Notes: generated by a model from the letters alone, not told the origin. Positions 45,845 to 55,818 are shown, counted from the stretch's first letter. The stretch is 64,000 nucleotides of DNA from Candidatus Zixiibacteriota bacterium (GCA_020351995.1 CP070674.1:895686-959685), one strand, 5' to 3'. Translations and numbers: made by a program.

Positions 45845-46826
45845 CCACGGAAACCTCTCCGCTGGTGACCGGGCGCCTGATCCCGTCTTTTTCGATAATG
45901 AGCGCCCCGGTGGCATCGATATCGACCACTCTACCGCTGACCGTTTTGTTTCCGAAACGGAGCTCAACATTTTCACCCAGCAGCGAAGAAAAGCGCAGGA
46001 CTCTTTTCCGCGAGGTGGCAAGTTGACCTTTCTGGTAGCGGCGATACTCTTTCTCGAAATTGCGCAAGAACTGCTTTAGGAGGTTAATTCTGCTTGCCTT
46101 ACGCCGGTTGGCGATTCGAAGCGAAGTGGCAATCTTCTGGAGTTCCGCCGGAAAATCCTCGGACCGATGATTGACATTTATCCCCACCCCAACAATAACA
46201 TGTTCGACCTTGTTTTTCTCTGCTGATAATTCTGTAAGTATCCCGGCTGCTTTGCGCCCGCCTATGAGAATATCATTGGGCCACTTGATCTTTACCTCAC
46301 CTTTGGTAAAAACCGTCATGGCCTCGGCCAGAGCGAGAGCGGTCATTATCGCCAGACCCGGAGCCAGATCTGGTTTGAAAGACGGCTTTAGGATTATCGA
46401 GACATAGACACCGGACCCTGCCGGCGAATGCCACACCCGCCCGAGACGGCCTCGCCCGGCCGTTTGAGCCTCAGCGGTTACAATTGTGCCTTCCGGTTCT
46501 CCCCCTTGAGCCATCTGGGCGGCGATATCGTTAGTGGATTTGACCGATCGATATGCCCGTATTCTACGGCCGATTACTTTCGTTGCCAGCTGATAGGCAA
46601 TTTCGGTGTCGATCAAGGAATCGGGGGCGGCCACGAAGGTAATGGTTTCCTTTCGGTGTCGAATCTTATACCCCAGTGTCTTTAGCACAGTCAGGGCGGC
46701 TCTTATCTCACCCGCCTCGATCTTCAGGCTCCTGCTGAGGGATTTGATGGAGACCGGTCGGCCGGGTCGTCGGCGAATACGACTCAAGATAGTATCGGCA
46801 AGCTTTTCCAGGTGAGAATTATTCAT
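45834..46826 (-). CDS. birA: Biotin--protein ligase / biotin operon repressor
   Basis: A 330-residue two-function protein. An N-terminal winged helix (residues 1-65, for example SIKSLSRSLKIEAGEIRAAL) precedes the ligase domain. That domain has the biotinyl-AMP loop GRGRLGRVWHSPAGSG and IKWPNDILIGGRKAAGILTE, followed by VGVGINVNHR. A C-terminal SH3-like domain ends the protein. The N-terminal helix suggests it also represses biotin genes. It lies 6 bp after nadC on the same strand. Confidence 0.96.
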   Translation of the reverse strand: MNNSHLEKLADTILSRIRRRPGRPVSIKSLSRSLKIEAGEIRAALTVLKTLGYKIRHRKETITFVAAPDSLIDTEIAYQLATKVIGRRIRAYRSVKSTNDIAAQMAQGGEPEGTIVTAEAQTAGRGRLGRVWHSPAGSGVYVSIILKPSFKPDLAPGLAIMTALALAEAMTVFTKGEVKIKWPNDILIGGRKAAGILTELSAEKNKVEHVIVGVGINVNHRSEDFPAELQKIATSLRIANRRKASRINLLKQFLRNFEKEYRRYQKGQLATSRKRVLRFSSLLGENVELRFGNKTVSGRVVDIDATGALIIEKDGIRRPVTSGEVSVVKA

Positions 46827-46832
46827 GGCGGG

Positions 46833-47717
46833 TTATTCTATCACGGTCAGTGAAAAATCACTGGCCTTGGCCGAATGCGTGATAGAGCCGATTGATATAA
46901 AGTCCACACCCGTGGCGGCGATTTCGGCCACCGTTTCGAGCGTCACATTACCAGAGGCTTCCAGTTCTACTGTAGAATCGAGCTTCCGCGCCAGGGCAAC
47001 CAGTTTCTTAAGTGACAACACCGATTGATTGTCCAGCAAAAGGCGTTTCACACCCGCCTCGATAGCATCTCTAAGCTCACTCTCGGTGGTAACCTCGACC
47101 TCGATTTGGATGTCTTCCTCTCTGGACTCAAACTGCAGGCGAAAATCCGGTGTGCCGAGAAAGGCCCTCGTCATTTCGACGGCCTTTTTGATCGTGCCGG
47201 CTGAGGCGATGTGGTTGTCCTTTATAAGCACCATGTCATACAATCCGAAGCGGTGATTGTGGCCGCCGCCATGCGCCACGGCGGCCTTTTCCAGATAGCG
47301 CCATCCGGGAGTGGTCTTACGGGTATCAAGTATGCGGCAGTGAGTACCAGCTACTTTTTCGACAAACTGCCGGGTCAGTGTCGCAATACCGCTGAGGTGA
47401 GCAAGGAAATTCAACGCCGTGCGCTCGGCTGTCAAAACCGTCTGATTAAAACCCTCGATTTCAATTATCGTATCACCCGGCCGGAATGGTTCGCCGTCCT
47501 TTTTCACCGGTTTAACCACGTTCGCCGAATCGACAAAACTAAATGCCATTAAGGCCGGCTCGACGCCAGACAGGACACCATCGGATTTGGCACTAATTCT
47601 CGCCTTGATCCGCGCAGGCTCGAGGCAGGCAAGCGACGTGAGATCGCCTTTGCCGATGTCTTCGCCCAGGGCCGCCTTGACCAGTTGGCGCACAGCCCCA
47701 TAGTGTTCTTTATCCAT
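46833..47717 (-). CDS. nadC: Nicotinate-nucleotide pyrophosphorylase (carboxylating)
   Basis: A 294-residue enzyme of NAD synthesis that converts quinolinate and PRPP to nicotinate mononucleotide. Seen are EDIGKGDLTS, RTALNFLAHLSGIAT, the substrate-binding RILDTRKTTPGWRYLEKAAVAHGGG, HRFGLYDMVLIKDNH and the C-terminal GVDFISIGSITHSAKASDFSL. It forms an operon with birA and diverges from the KARI-like gene. Confidence 0.97.
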   Translation of the reverse strand: MDKEHYGAVRQLVKAALGEDIGKGDLTSLACLEPARIKARISAKSDGVLSGVEPALMAFSFVDSANVVKPVKKDGEPFRPGDTIIEIEGFNQTVLTAERTALNFLAHLSGIATLTRQFVEKVAGTHCRILDTRKTTPGWRYLEKAAVAHGGGHNHRFGLYDMVLIKDNHIASAGTIKKAVEMTRAFLGTPDFRLQFESREEDIQIEVEVTTESELRDAIEAGVKRLLLDNQSVLSLKKLVALARKLDSTVELEASGNVTLETVAEIAATGVDFISIGSITHSAKASDFSLTVIE

Positions 47718-47773
47718 TTGTGAAACCGAAGCTTGCTGTTGGAATTACTTTGCTATGCTATTATATTCGATTC

Positions 47774-48721
47774 ATGCCCCGGACAAAAACAAAAAATACA
47801 GCGGTGGCCATGCTTGGTTATGGATCACAGGGGCGAGCCATTGCCCTTAATCTACGCGATTCTGGATACAACGTAATCATAGGACTGAAATCGCGTTCCC
47901 GCTCGCGGATCCAGGCTCGACAGGATGGCTTTCGCCAGGTTTTTACCGCTCGCCAGGCCATCCAGAAAGCTGACCACATCATTTTGGCTCTTCCCGATCA
48001 CCTGCACTCAAGAATCTACAAAGCCGAAATTCAAAAATTCCTCGACCGTGGTAAGACGCTCGTCTTTCTTCATGGACTTTCTATTCACTTCGGTCTTATC
48101 GTCCCCCCCAAAGATTGCGACGTGATCATGATTGCCCCGCACGCGCCCGGTATAAAGGTTCGTGAAAAATATCTCACCGACCGGTCGCTGTCGGCCTTCT
48201 ACGCCGTGTATCAGGATGGTTCGGGGCAGGCTCGGCGGAAAGCCTTCGCTCTGGCTGAGGCTATTGGCTTCAGACGATCGCGCTTGGTGCCCTCGAGCTT
48301 TGAAGATGAGGCAATCGGAGACCTTTTCGGCGAGCAGGCCGTGCTCTGTGGTGGGCTTCCTGAGCTCATTCTTAATGGTTTTGAGGTACTGGTCGAAAAG
48401 GGGTTGCCGCCTGAGCAGGCCTATCTTGAAGTCGCTTATCAACTTGACCTCATCATTCATCTTATCAAGCAGTATGGTATCGAGGGCATGTATAAGCGTA
48501 TTTCGGTAACCGCTCGATATGGATCGGCTCTCGCAGGCCGGAAGATTGTCGATGCCTCTGTCAAAAATCGTATGCGTCTGCTTTATGATCAGATAAAGTC
48601 AGGGAAATTCGCCGGAAAGCTGGACCGTCTACTAGCCTCAGATATCCGTGATATTCGGCGGGCGATAAAAAAGCGTGTCCCTGCTTCTTTTGAGAAATCC
48701 GCACGCAAGTATTCCAAGTAA
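47774..48721 (+). CDS. Divergent ketol-acid-reductoisomerase-like oxidoreductase
   Basis: A 315-residue protein related to class I IlvC. The N-terminal Rossmann motif LGYGSQGRAIALNLRDSGY (residues 14-32) and the two magnesium ligands in GDLFGEQAVLCGG (D183, E187) are kept. Other active-site positions differ: the usual PKGPGH loop reads PHAPGI (H123 in place of the catalytic Lys), and the HE pair after YFE reads YQ (E219 kept, Glu to Q223). No other ilv gene is near. The ATG at 47774 gives the family N-terminus; a GTG at 47720 would add 18 residues. It may be a diverged paralogue with another substrate rather than the enzyme of valine/isoleucine synthesis. Confidence 0.78.
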   Translation: MPRTKTKNTAVAMLGYGSQGRAIALNLRDSGYNVIIGLKSRSRSRIQARQDGFRQVFTARQAIQKADHIILALPDHLHSRIYKAEIQKFLDRGKTLVFLHGLSIHFGLIVPPKDCDVIMIAPHAPGIKVREKYLTDRSLSAFYAVYQDGSGQARRKAFALAEAIGFRRSRLVPSSFEDEAIGDLFGEQAVLCGGLPELILNGFEVLVEKGLPPEQAYLEVAYQLDLIIHLIKQYGIEGMYKRISVTARYGSALAGRKIVDASVKNRMRLLYDQIKSGKFAGKLDRLLASDIRDIRRAIKKRVPASFEKSARKYSK

Positions 48722-48901
48722 TTGTCCCGCAGCCCCGTTTCCTTTTGTGGGCTACTTTTCCGGTCCATGTTCGTAACTTTCTCCCGATTTGATTTTGTGA
48801 AAAAAATAACAAAATTTGTTGCTCTGTTGACACTCTGGTGACAAACCGGGGTCATACAAGATTACATTGGGGGTAGTTAAACCAGGCTGGGAAGAAGAAA
48901 A

Positions 48902-51139
48902 ATGAAAATTAGGCCCATAACCAAGATCCTCAGCTATTCAGCGATTATAGCTGGGTTTCTCGGCTCAATAAGTGTGGCCGAGAATCTAAAGGGGCGCGTT
49001 ATCGACTCGGAAACGAATTCCGTTCTGCGGGATGTCAATATCCGCGTGATTGAAACCGGTAAGGTTGTCGCGAGCGACAAAACCGGACATTTCCTCATCC
49101 GGAATCTGGACGAAGGCCGGTATCGGCTGGTCGCTACCCATATTGCCTATGATATGAGTGATACCATTATCGTCAACGTTCCCGCTGCCGGGAACCTGGA
49201 AATAAAACTCAAGCCTTCGCCCTGGGTACTTAATGATGTTGTCATAACAGGTACCCGCACGCCTCACCTGTTGAAGGATGTACCGGTACAGACCGAGGTG
49301 GTTAGCCAGCGCGACTTTGAGCGCACCGGTGCTACTACCGTTGATGAGGCTTTGAACTCATCTATTGGAATCACCATCAACGAAGATCTCTCGGGACAGG
49401 GTGCTACCCTGCGTGGTATCGAGGGCGACCGAGTGCTGGTATTGGTTGATGGTGAGCGCGCGGTCGGCCGTGTACGTGGTTCAATCGACCTGAGTCAGTA
49501 TTCCCTCAACAATGTAGAGAAAATCGAAGTTGTCAAAGGTACTGGCTCAACTTTGTATGGGTCGGACGCGATGGGTGGCGTGATCAATATAATCACCAAG
49601 CGGCCGTCCAATAATATCAGCCGCGGCCATGTCTATTTCGACTATGGCAGCCACACCAGCTTCAATCCGGCCGCCGACTTCGAATACGGCAATGACCGGA
49701 CCGGTGTCATTCTCGGCGCGAAGTTGTTCTCGACCAATGGCTTTGATCTTGACGAGAGTACCCCGCATACCAATGGGCAGGAGCAGATCGACCGCCTGAA
49801 TTTCTCCAGTAAAGCCCGTCACGCTTTCTCGCCTGGTTGGGATTTGGTCGGCTCGGGGCGCTTTATGTATGAGAAGCGAAACTGGATAGAATCAGAGATT
49901 GTTGAAAAAAACGCTTTCGAGGACACGACCTACACCTATGACGATGAAGAAGTAAATAAACGCTACGAAGCATCGGCTACTCTTGGTCACTTGGCCGGGG
50001 ATAAATATTCGGCTAAGCTACGTCTGTTCGGAACCTACTACGATCACAGCTGGGACAAATTCGCGGATTCTTACTGGATCGACACTTCCAACACCGAAGA
50101 CATATTTCTTGAGGCCTCGTTTGATGCCAACTATGTCATCGGACAGAACCACGTCACCACTTATGGCCTGAATTACAATCGACAGGACCTGAAATCAAGC
50201 GAGGTGATCGACGTAGCGAAGGCCGATGATTCCTATGCCGGGTACCTTCAATACGAATACTCACCGCACCGCGCCTGGAATTTTGTGTCCGGAATACGCT
50301 ACGAGAACCACAGTTCTTTCGGGGGGCATATTAATCCCTCGATCAATGTTATGTTCAAGCCGACCGAACAGATGAGGTTCCGGGGTTTTGTCGGTCGCGG
50401 TTTCAGGGCACCATCGATAAAGCAGCAGTATTTCATTTTCGATCACACCGCTGCCGGCTATATCGTCTACGGTGGTTCAGCGATAGAGTCGGCGGATCTT
50501 GATTTGAGCGGGCTGACCTTTGAGGATCTTCGCCAGGAGACATCCATTAACAGTTCGATTTCAGCCGAGTTCTCCTACGGCACCATCGGCCTTCACCGTA
50601 TAACGTACTTCTACAATCACCTCGAGGATTTGATAGACTTTACATTGATAGGCTTTCCGGATCCCTACTGGCGCGGAGTCTATGTTTATCAGAACATAGC
50701 AACAGCCGTAACCCAGGGAGTCGAATGGGAATCCCGCATCAGGCTGTCCCCGTCTTTTGACCTGTCATTCTCCTACAATTACCTGTACACGCGTAATCTT
50801 GAGACCCAGGAGAAGCTTATCAACCGCCCCGATCATACTTTCAAGTTTTATTTCACCGGCTTGATAGACAGGTGGAATGCCGGCGTCAGCTTCTGGGGCG
50901 ACTACCAGTCTCGCAAACTGTGGGTGCCGCGTTCTAACACCGGGGGCAACGAGGGGGCTGCTGAATATGCTCCCCATCGGACAAGGCTTAACCTGAACAT
51001 ATTCAAGAGATTTGACAATGGCTTTGAAACCTTTGTTCGGCTTGAGAACCTGCTTGATGAAACCAATATCGAGTACGGTTACTGGCCCGGTTTCGAGTTT
51101 TTCGCAGGAATAAAGTTCAATTTCAGCAAGAAGAAATAA
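48902..51139 (+). CDS. TonB-dependent receptor, probable haem receptor
   Basis: A 745-residue outer-membrane receptor with a signal peptide (cleaved near SVAEN). A carboxypeptidase-regulatory-like domain follows (LKGRVIDSETNSVLRDVNI, residues 26-110). The plug has VVITGTRTPHLLKD and LYGSDAMGGVINIITKRP. The barrel has the FRAP box (GFRAPSIKQQYF) followed by a His (FDHTAAG) and LDLSGLTFEDLRQE, where haem receptors have the His between FRAP and NPDL boxes. The HmuY-type gene 15 bp downstream supports haem uptake. The ligand is inferred. Confidence 0.88.
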   Translation: MKIRPITKILSYSAIIAGFLGSISVAENLKGRVIDSETNSVLRDVNIRVIETGKVVASDKTGHFLIRNLDEGRYRLVATHIAYDMSDTIIVNVPAAGNLEIKLKPSPWVLNDVVITGTRTPHLLKDVPVQTEVVSQRDFERTGATTVDEALNSSIGITINEDLSGQGATLRGIEGDRVLVLVDGERAVGRVRGSIDLSQYSLNNVEKIEVVKGTGSTLYGSDAMGGVINIITKRPSNNISRGHVYFDYGSHTSFNPAADFEYGNDRTGVILGAKLFSTNGFDLDESTPHTNGQEQIDRLNFSSKARHAFSPGWDLVGSGRFMYEKRNWIESEIVEKNAFEDTTYTYDDEEVNKRYEASATLGHLAGDKYSAKLRLFGTYYDHSWDKFADSYWIDTSNTEDIFLEASFDANYVIGQNHVTTYGLNYNRQDLKSSEVIDVAKADDSYAGYLQYEYSPHRAWNFVSGIRYENHSSFGGHINPSINVMFKPTEQMRFRGFVGRGFRAPSIKQQYFIFDHTAAGYIVYGGSAIESADLDLSGLTFEDLRQETSINSSISAEFSYGTIGLHRITYFYNHLEDLIDFTLIGFPDPYWRGVYVYQNIATAVTQGVEWESRIRLSPSFDLSFSYNYLYTRNLETQEKLINRPDHTFKFYFTGLIDRWNAGVSFWGDYQSRKLWVPRSNTGGNEGAAEYAPHRTRLNLNIFKRFDNGFETFVRLENLLDETNIEYGYWPGFEFFAGIKFNFSKKK

Positions 51140-51153
51140 TTAAGGAGTATTCA

Positions 51154-52218
51154 ATGAGACATTTTCTGATTTCACTTTCGCTGTTGGTCCTGCTTGGCGG
51201 CGTGATGGGCTGCAGCGACGACAATCCTACCGGTCCCGGCACTCCGCCACCCCCCGATAACACCGCTACCTCGACCTGGAACGAATCTGGTGGGTATTGG
51301 AGCACAACCCTCAACGCCTCAGAGTATGACAATTTTATGCACTTCTCATTTGCCACCAAGGATACGGTAACCGGTGTGGTATCTAAACCGACTGCCGACC
51401 TCTGGGATATCGCTTTCAGAAGAGAAGTCGTTAAGCTCAACGGTGGAACCTCGACCACCAATAACGGAGACGTTGTCGGTGCCAATCTGGGTGTGGTGAG
51501 CTTTGAGGACGTGAACGCCTCTGATACGGTCGGAGTCGCATGGACAGCTGACTTTATTGACTATTTCATTGATGAATGGTATGAATACAACCCGGTTTCA
51601 CACCAGCTTACCCCGACGCAGTACGTCTATTCTATGCTCGACGCTTCCGGTCAGCATTATGTTAAGTTTCGGGTGGATTCGATGGTCAATGCGGCCCAGC
51701 CGCCCGACATGGGAACAGTCTGGCTGACTTATTATTATCAGCCCGAGGTTGATTCTCGAAGTCTGCCCGGTCCGACATCCGAGACTTCCATAGATGTTGG
51801 TCCCGGCACCGGATACTTTGATTTCTCAACTGGTACGCAAGCCACCCCGGCTGACCCATCCAATTCTATGGATTGGGACATAGCTTTTTATGCCTATGAC
51901 CTGATGCAAAACAGTGGTCCCACCGGAACGGGCGATTGTGCCGCCTTTCTGGCCTGGACAGAGTTGGTCGATCCGACTGATATCGATGCCTTCGTGATGC
52001 AGCCACCAGGAGCGCCACTGTTTCCTGACATTCCCGGGTCGGTTTTGACTGAGTGGTACGACTATAACGGGCAGACTCATCAGTTGACGTCCAAATCCCA
52101 TGTCTATCTTATCCGAACCGGCCAGACTGTATACAAACTGAGAATTGAGAGCTATTACGCCAATATCGGAGGTGTGCCGACGAGTGGATATTACACCTTC
52201 ATCTGGGCTGAGCTCTAA
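51154..52218 (+). CDS. HmuY-family lipoprotein, two tandem HmuY-like repeats
   Basis: A 354-residue lipoprotein (signal ends GGVMGC, Cys20). A Thr/Pro-rich linker is followed by two related units. The first (about residues 45-200) contains DLWDIAFRREVVKLNGGTS, the HmuY hallmark. The second (about 210-354) contains SMDWDIAFYAYDLMQNSGP. HmuY binds haem at the cell surface and hands it to the HmuR receptor, and the gene directly follows a TonB receptor. Typical HmuY is about 200 residues with one unit, so the duplication is noteworthy. Haem ligands cannot be assigned from sequence alone. Confidence 0.8.
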   Translation: MRHFLISLSLLVLLGGVMGCSDDNPTGPGTPPPPDNTATSTWNESGGYWSTTLNASEYDNFMHFSFATKDTVTGVVSKPTADLWDIAFRREVVKLNGGTSTTNNGDVVGANLGVVSFEDVNASDTVGVAWTADFIDYFIDEWYEYNPVSHQLTPTQYVYSMLDASGQHYVKFRVDSMVNAAQPPDMGTVWLTYYYQPEVDSRSLPGPTSETSIDVGPGTGYFDFSTGTQATPADPSNSMDWDIAFYAYDLMQNSGPTGTGDCAAFLAWTELVDPTDIDAFVMQPPGAPLFPDIPGSVLTEWYDYNGQTHQLTSKSHVYLIRTGQTVYKLRIESYYANIGGVPTSGYYTFIWAEL

Positions 52219-52246
52219 TTGAATATGGTTTTTGGCGCATGTGTAG

Positions 52247-52282
52247 GCCCCCGGATGCGTTCACACCCGGGGGCTGTTTTTT
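52247..52282 (+). terminator. Intrinsic terminator of the receptor-HmuY unit
   Basis: GCCCCCGG/CCGGGGGC stem (52247-52254 and 52267-52274) followed by TGTTTTTT. Confidence 0.9.
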
Positions 52283-52431
52283 GCCTACCCTGAAAATGCC
52301 GAGGAGCTCCCAAGTCGCTCCCACGCTGTTTGTCGCCAATGACTTATCTCCGAATAGAGACTCTCAGGTTCAGTTTAAACATTGACGCGCCAGCGGCACC
52401 GCTATAGATTTCGTCCAAAACGAGGAAGCCT

Positions 52432-54420
52432 ATGAGAAATGTTGCAATTTTGGTGGTCGTGCTGCTGTTTGCGGTTGTGGCTTACTTTATTTATGACACT
52501 CTGCGCGAGAGAACTTTTGCCGAAAAAGTCGGTCAAATCATTCATGCTGAAGATCGCCGAGAACTAACGGCGCAACTGAAGGAATATCTTCAGAGCAGCG
52601 ATCCGGATATCAGGTCCCGTGCCGCTCTGGCCGTCGGACGGATCGGGACTGAAGGAAGCGGCCAACTTCTTTATGAACTGATATCAACCGATAGCAGTAT
52701 GGACGTAGCCGCCACGGCGGCTTTTGCGCTTGGGCTGACCAATGAAAAGCCGTTTGCCGCCGAACTCCTGGATCTGGCTCTGGATTTACCCACGAGGGTT
52801 GCGGCTCCACTAGTTGAGGCGGCCGGGCGCCTCACCGACACCGGTATGGTGGCTGAGATCGACATGTTGGCGGGCTTTCTGAGTCACCCATCGCCCGAAG
52901 TTCGTGAGGCCGCCTGCATGGCTCTTTTCCGGGCTGGAGCGGCCAGCAAGGCTCAGGAGCTTATTGCCCTTGCTTCCTCAGAACCCGATCCTGAAGTTCA
53001 GGTTGCCGCGCTGTACGTTCTGGCAAGATTGCGAGTAGCTCAGGCCTGGGACCTATACAAGAAGCACTTTGCTGACGCCGATCCTTTCGTTCGATCTCTG
53101 GCTGTGCGCGGATTCGGCCTGTACGATTCACCCGAGGCCATTCATTATCTCACCATTGCCTTGAATGACAGCGACCCCAAAGTGGTAGCCCAGGCCGTGA
53201 CCGAACTTGGCCGCAAGACCAGTCCCGAAGCAAAAACCAAACTGGCTAAGAAGCTGACAACTGAGCGTGATGAAAAACTCAGAGTAGCTATCATACAAAG
53301 TCTCACCCGGCAGGAAAACCCGGAAGGTCTGGATGCTGTCAACACCATGCTGGCGTCCTATCCGTCTGTTAATGTCGTTGTGGCTGCCGTTACTTACCTC
53401 GCCACGGTGAGCAAAGATCGCTCGATTGTTCTTATTGACTCCCTTCAGACTCTGGATAACGAGCAAATACGGGCCGCGTGTGTGGAAGGTTACGCCGCCA
53501 TAGGCACCCCGAGTATTGTGCCGCGACTGGCGGTTCTTTTCAACGATCCCAGCCCGGTCGTGCGTGCCGCCGCCTTCTCTGCCCTTGTCGATCTCGACAG
53601 CACCAATCTCGATTTCTATCTGGGGAAAGCGCTGGAGGATTCTTCGTTTGTGATGCCGATACTTGCGATTGACCGGATTAAGACCCGGCAATTGACCTCG
53701 TACTTATCGAAGCTGAAGTACATGATGGCCCGGGGTACAGATATCAATGTCGAGATTCGTGGTGCCCTGGTCGACTGTGCTTCACAATTCATCAGTAAGG
53801 ACAGCAAGGACACCACCGCCATGGAGATTCTCATCGCCGGTGTCCTTGATTCCGATTACATAGTACGTCGCACAGCGGCCGAGATTTATGAAGGAAAACT
53901 GGGTGAAGATTACCACGGCAGGGTGCCACCCGCGAATACCAGGTTGAGTCTGAGTAAAATCACCGGCGCTGTCGAGAAATACACCTTCAATCCTTATGCC
54001 ACGATTATCACCAACCGGGGTGAGATTGAAATGGAGCTGTATTTTGATGCAGCACCGCTTACAGTTGTCAATTTCATCGAACTGGCCAGGCAAGGATTCT
54101 ATGAGGGCATCGTCTTTCATCGTGTGATACCAAATTTCGTGGTTCAGGGTGGTTGCCCCCTAGGAACGGGATGGGGCGACCCGGGCTATACTATCAGATG
54201 TGAGTACTCCAGTGAAGTGTATCAGCGCGGCACGGTTGGAATTGCCACCAGCGGTAAGGACACCGGAGGTTCGCAGTTCTTCATAACACATTCGCCACAA
54301 CCACACCTTAACGGCCGCTATACCGTGTTTGGCCAGGTTCTGGCCGGTATGGATGTCGTTGATCAAACAGTCCGAGGGGATACCATCAAGGAAATCATAA
54401 TTTCTGAAGGTAAAGAATGA
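52432..54420 (+). CDS. HEAT-repeat protein fused to a cyclophilin-type peptidyl-prolyl isomerase
   Basis: A 662-residue protein with an N-terminal membrane anchor (VAILVVVLLFAVVAYFIYDTL). Residues about 40-500 are HEAT/PBS-type helical repeats (for example PDIRSRAALAVGRIG, then SPEVREAACMALFRAG, and DPSPVVRAAAFSALVDL). The C-terminal cyclophilin domain (about 521-660) has VFHRVIPNFVVQGG, GSQFFITHSPQPHLNGRYTVFGQV. The catalytic Arg of cyclophilins is in FHRVIP. The HEAT scaffold probably delivers or holds clients for proline isomerisation in the periplasm. It overlaps the next gene by 4 bp (ATGA). Confidence 0.9.
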   Translation: MRNVAILVVVLLFAVVAYFIYDTLRERTFAEKVGQIIHAEDRRELTAQLKEYLQSSDPDIRSRAALAVGRIGTEGSGQLLYELISTDSSMDVAATAAFALGLTNEKPFAAELLDLALDLPTRVAAPLVEAAGRLTDTGMVAEIDMLAGFLSHPSPEVREAACMALFRAGAASKAQELIALASSEPDPEVQVAALYVLARLRVAQAWDLYKKHFADADPFVRSLAVRGFGLYDSPEAIHYLTIALNDSDPKVVAQAVTELGRKTSPEAKTKLAKKLTTERDEKLRVAIIQSLTRQENPEGLDAVNTMLASYPSVNVVVAAVTYLATVSKDRSIVLIDSLQTLDNEQIRAACVEGYAAIGTPSIVPRLAVLFNDPSPVVRAAAFSALVDLDSTNLDFYLGKALEDSSFVMPILAIDRIKTRQLTSYLSKLKYMMARGTDINVEIRGALVDCASQFISKDSKDTTAMEILIAGVLDSDYIVRRTAAEIYEGKLGEDYHGRVPPANTRLSLSKITGAVEKYTFNPYATIITNRGEIEMELYFDAAPLTVVNFIELARQGFYEGIVFHRVIPNFVVQGGCPLGTGWGDPGYTIRCEYSSEVYQRGTVGIATSGKDTGGSQFFITHSPQPHLNGRYTVFGQVLAGMDVVDQTVRGDTIKEIIISEGKE

Positions 54421-55298
54421 AGAAGAAGTATGCGCTGGTAGCGTTGACCGTTGTGTCAATCACTCTGGGCGGCATGTGGTCCGCCGTCAGTCAGCCGGCC
54501 ACGGGCTTTGCACCGCGAACACTCGTTGAACCTGTCCTCCCCCTGAAACAGGTTCAACGCGATGACGGCATTGACCCGGAAGCATTGATTGAACGTATCC
54601 TTCTTATGGAAAAGAAACAACGGGATGCGGTCAACGACCTGGTTCTTGACGCGGAATATGTTGAAGGTGAAGAAAAAGACGGCGAATTCAGGGAAAAGGT
54701 CCGATTCATTAAGAAAATATATGTCAGGTACCTGCCCGATACGGCCTTTTTTCACGAGGACTATCTCGAATACTACAAGGACGGAAAGCAGCGAAGCGAC
54801 AAAGACCGCGACAAGGAAGCCAAAAAGAGAAAGGAAAACAAACGCAAGCGTAATACCAAGGACATCTCTTTCTCAATGCTGGACCCTTTTTACCCTGACA
54901 ACAGGCAATACTATGAGATTGCCTACGAGGGTGTAACTGAGGACCCGGTTGAAGGTTACGTCTGCCACCATTTTACCGTTATTTCGCTGGAAGAAGACAG
55001 TGAGAGGATCAACGGTGATTTCTACTTTGAAGCCGAATCCTTTAACCTGGTTCGCGTAGAGTTCGCCCCTGCCAAGCTGGTCCGCAAGACAATGTTCAAG
55101 ATGAACGAGATGAACATGTCTATCACCTATGGTACAACCGAGGAGAACATCTGGCTGCCACGCCAGTTCGACATCTTCGGAAAAGGCAAGGCCATGTTTT
55201 TCATAGGTGTCAAGTTCGCCGGAACCGAGTACTACCGCAATCCCGTCATAAACGGCGGTATTGACGAGAAGATTTTCGAGGAGGAAAATGGACGCTAA
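54417..55298 (+). CDS. Secreted protein of unknown function, LolA-like beta fold possible
   Basis: A 293-residue protein with a signal peptide ([22 protein letters not shown]). The middle part is highly charged (residues about 120-145, repeated K, R, E and D), and the second half has alternating beta strands such as [38 protein letters not shown] and [19 protein letters not shown]. This pattern resembles outer-membrane lipoprotein-sorting (LolA/DUF-type) proteins, but the match is by eye only. It is translationally coupled to the HEAT-cyclophilin gene. Confidence 0.6.
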   Translation: MKKKYALVALTVVSITLGGMWSAVSQPATGFAPRTLVEPVLPLKQVQRDDGIDPEALIERILLMEKKQRDAVNDLVLDAEYVEGEEKDGEFREKVRFIKKIYVRYLPDTAFFHEDYLEYYKDGKQRSDKDRDKEAKKRKENKRKRNTKDISFSMLDPFYPDNRQYYEIAYEGVTEDPVEGYVCHHFTVISLEEDSERINGDFYFEAESFNLVRVEFAPAKLVRKTMFKMNEMNMSITYGTTEENIWLPRQFDIFGKGKAMFFIGVKFAGTEYYRNPVINGGIDEKIFEEENGR

Positions 55299-55782
55299 CT
55301 TCAGAACTAAAGTAGTGAGGGTGAATATCCCGCCTGACTGCAACGTCATTTTTGGTCACTCTCATTTCATCAAGACGGTCGAAGACCTGTATGAGGCCCT
55401 CGTTACCGGTTCGCCTGCTCTCAAGTTCGGGATTGCTTTCTGTGAGGCGTCTCAGAAACGATTGATCCGTACCGATGGCAATGATGAAGACCTCATAAAG
55501 CAGGCTTCTACCGCGGCTTTCGACGTCGCCTGTGGCCACAGTTTCTTCGTCTACATGAAAGACGGATTTCCCATCAATGTCCTTCAGCGGGTGAAGGCCG
55601 TTGATGAAGTCTGCCGAATCTACTGCGCCACCGCTAACCCTCTTGAAGTTATTGTGGCCGAAACGCAGCAGGGCCGGGGAGTCCTTGGGGTTATTGACGG
55701 CGAGGCCCCACTCGGGATAGAAACTCCCGAAGACAAGAAGGAGCGCGGCGATTTCCTTCGAAAGATTGGTTACAAACGATAG
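55288..55782 (+). CDS. Adenosine-specific kinase (DUF355 family)
   Basis: A 164-residue protein of the PF04008 family, known from structures of archaeal and thermophile members that bind adenosine and phosphorylate it. Family phrases seen: [75 protein letters not shown], and [23 protein letters not shown] precedes the ATG at 55288, which overlaps the end of the preceding gene by 11 bp. The family is commoner in archaea and deep-branching bacteria. Confidence 0.9.
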   Translation: MDANFRTKVVRVNIPPDCNVIFGHSHFIKTVEDLYEALVTGSPALKFGIAFCEASQKRLIRTDGNDEDLIKQASTAAFDVACGHSFFVYMKDGFPINVLQRVKAVDEVCRIYCATANPLEVIVAETQQGRGVLGVIDGEAPLGIETPEDKKERGDFLRKIGYKR

Positions 55783-55818
55783 CGCTTTTAGCGGGCGGGT
55801 GTGCTGTCAGTTTGTGGC

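Noticed and set aside
48795..48812. TTGTGAAAAAAATAACAA upstream of the haem receptor as a Rex site.
   Set aside because: The right half mismatches the consensus at several positions, and AT-rich text gives such matches by chance.
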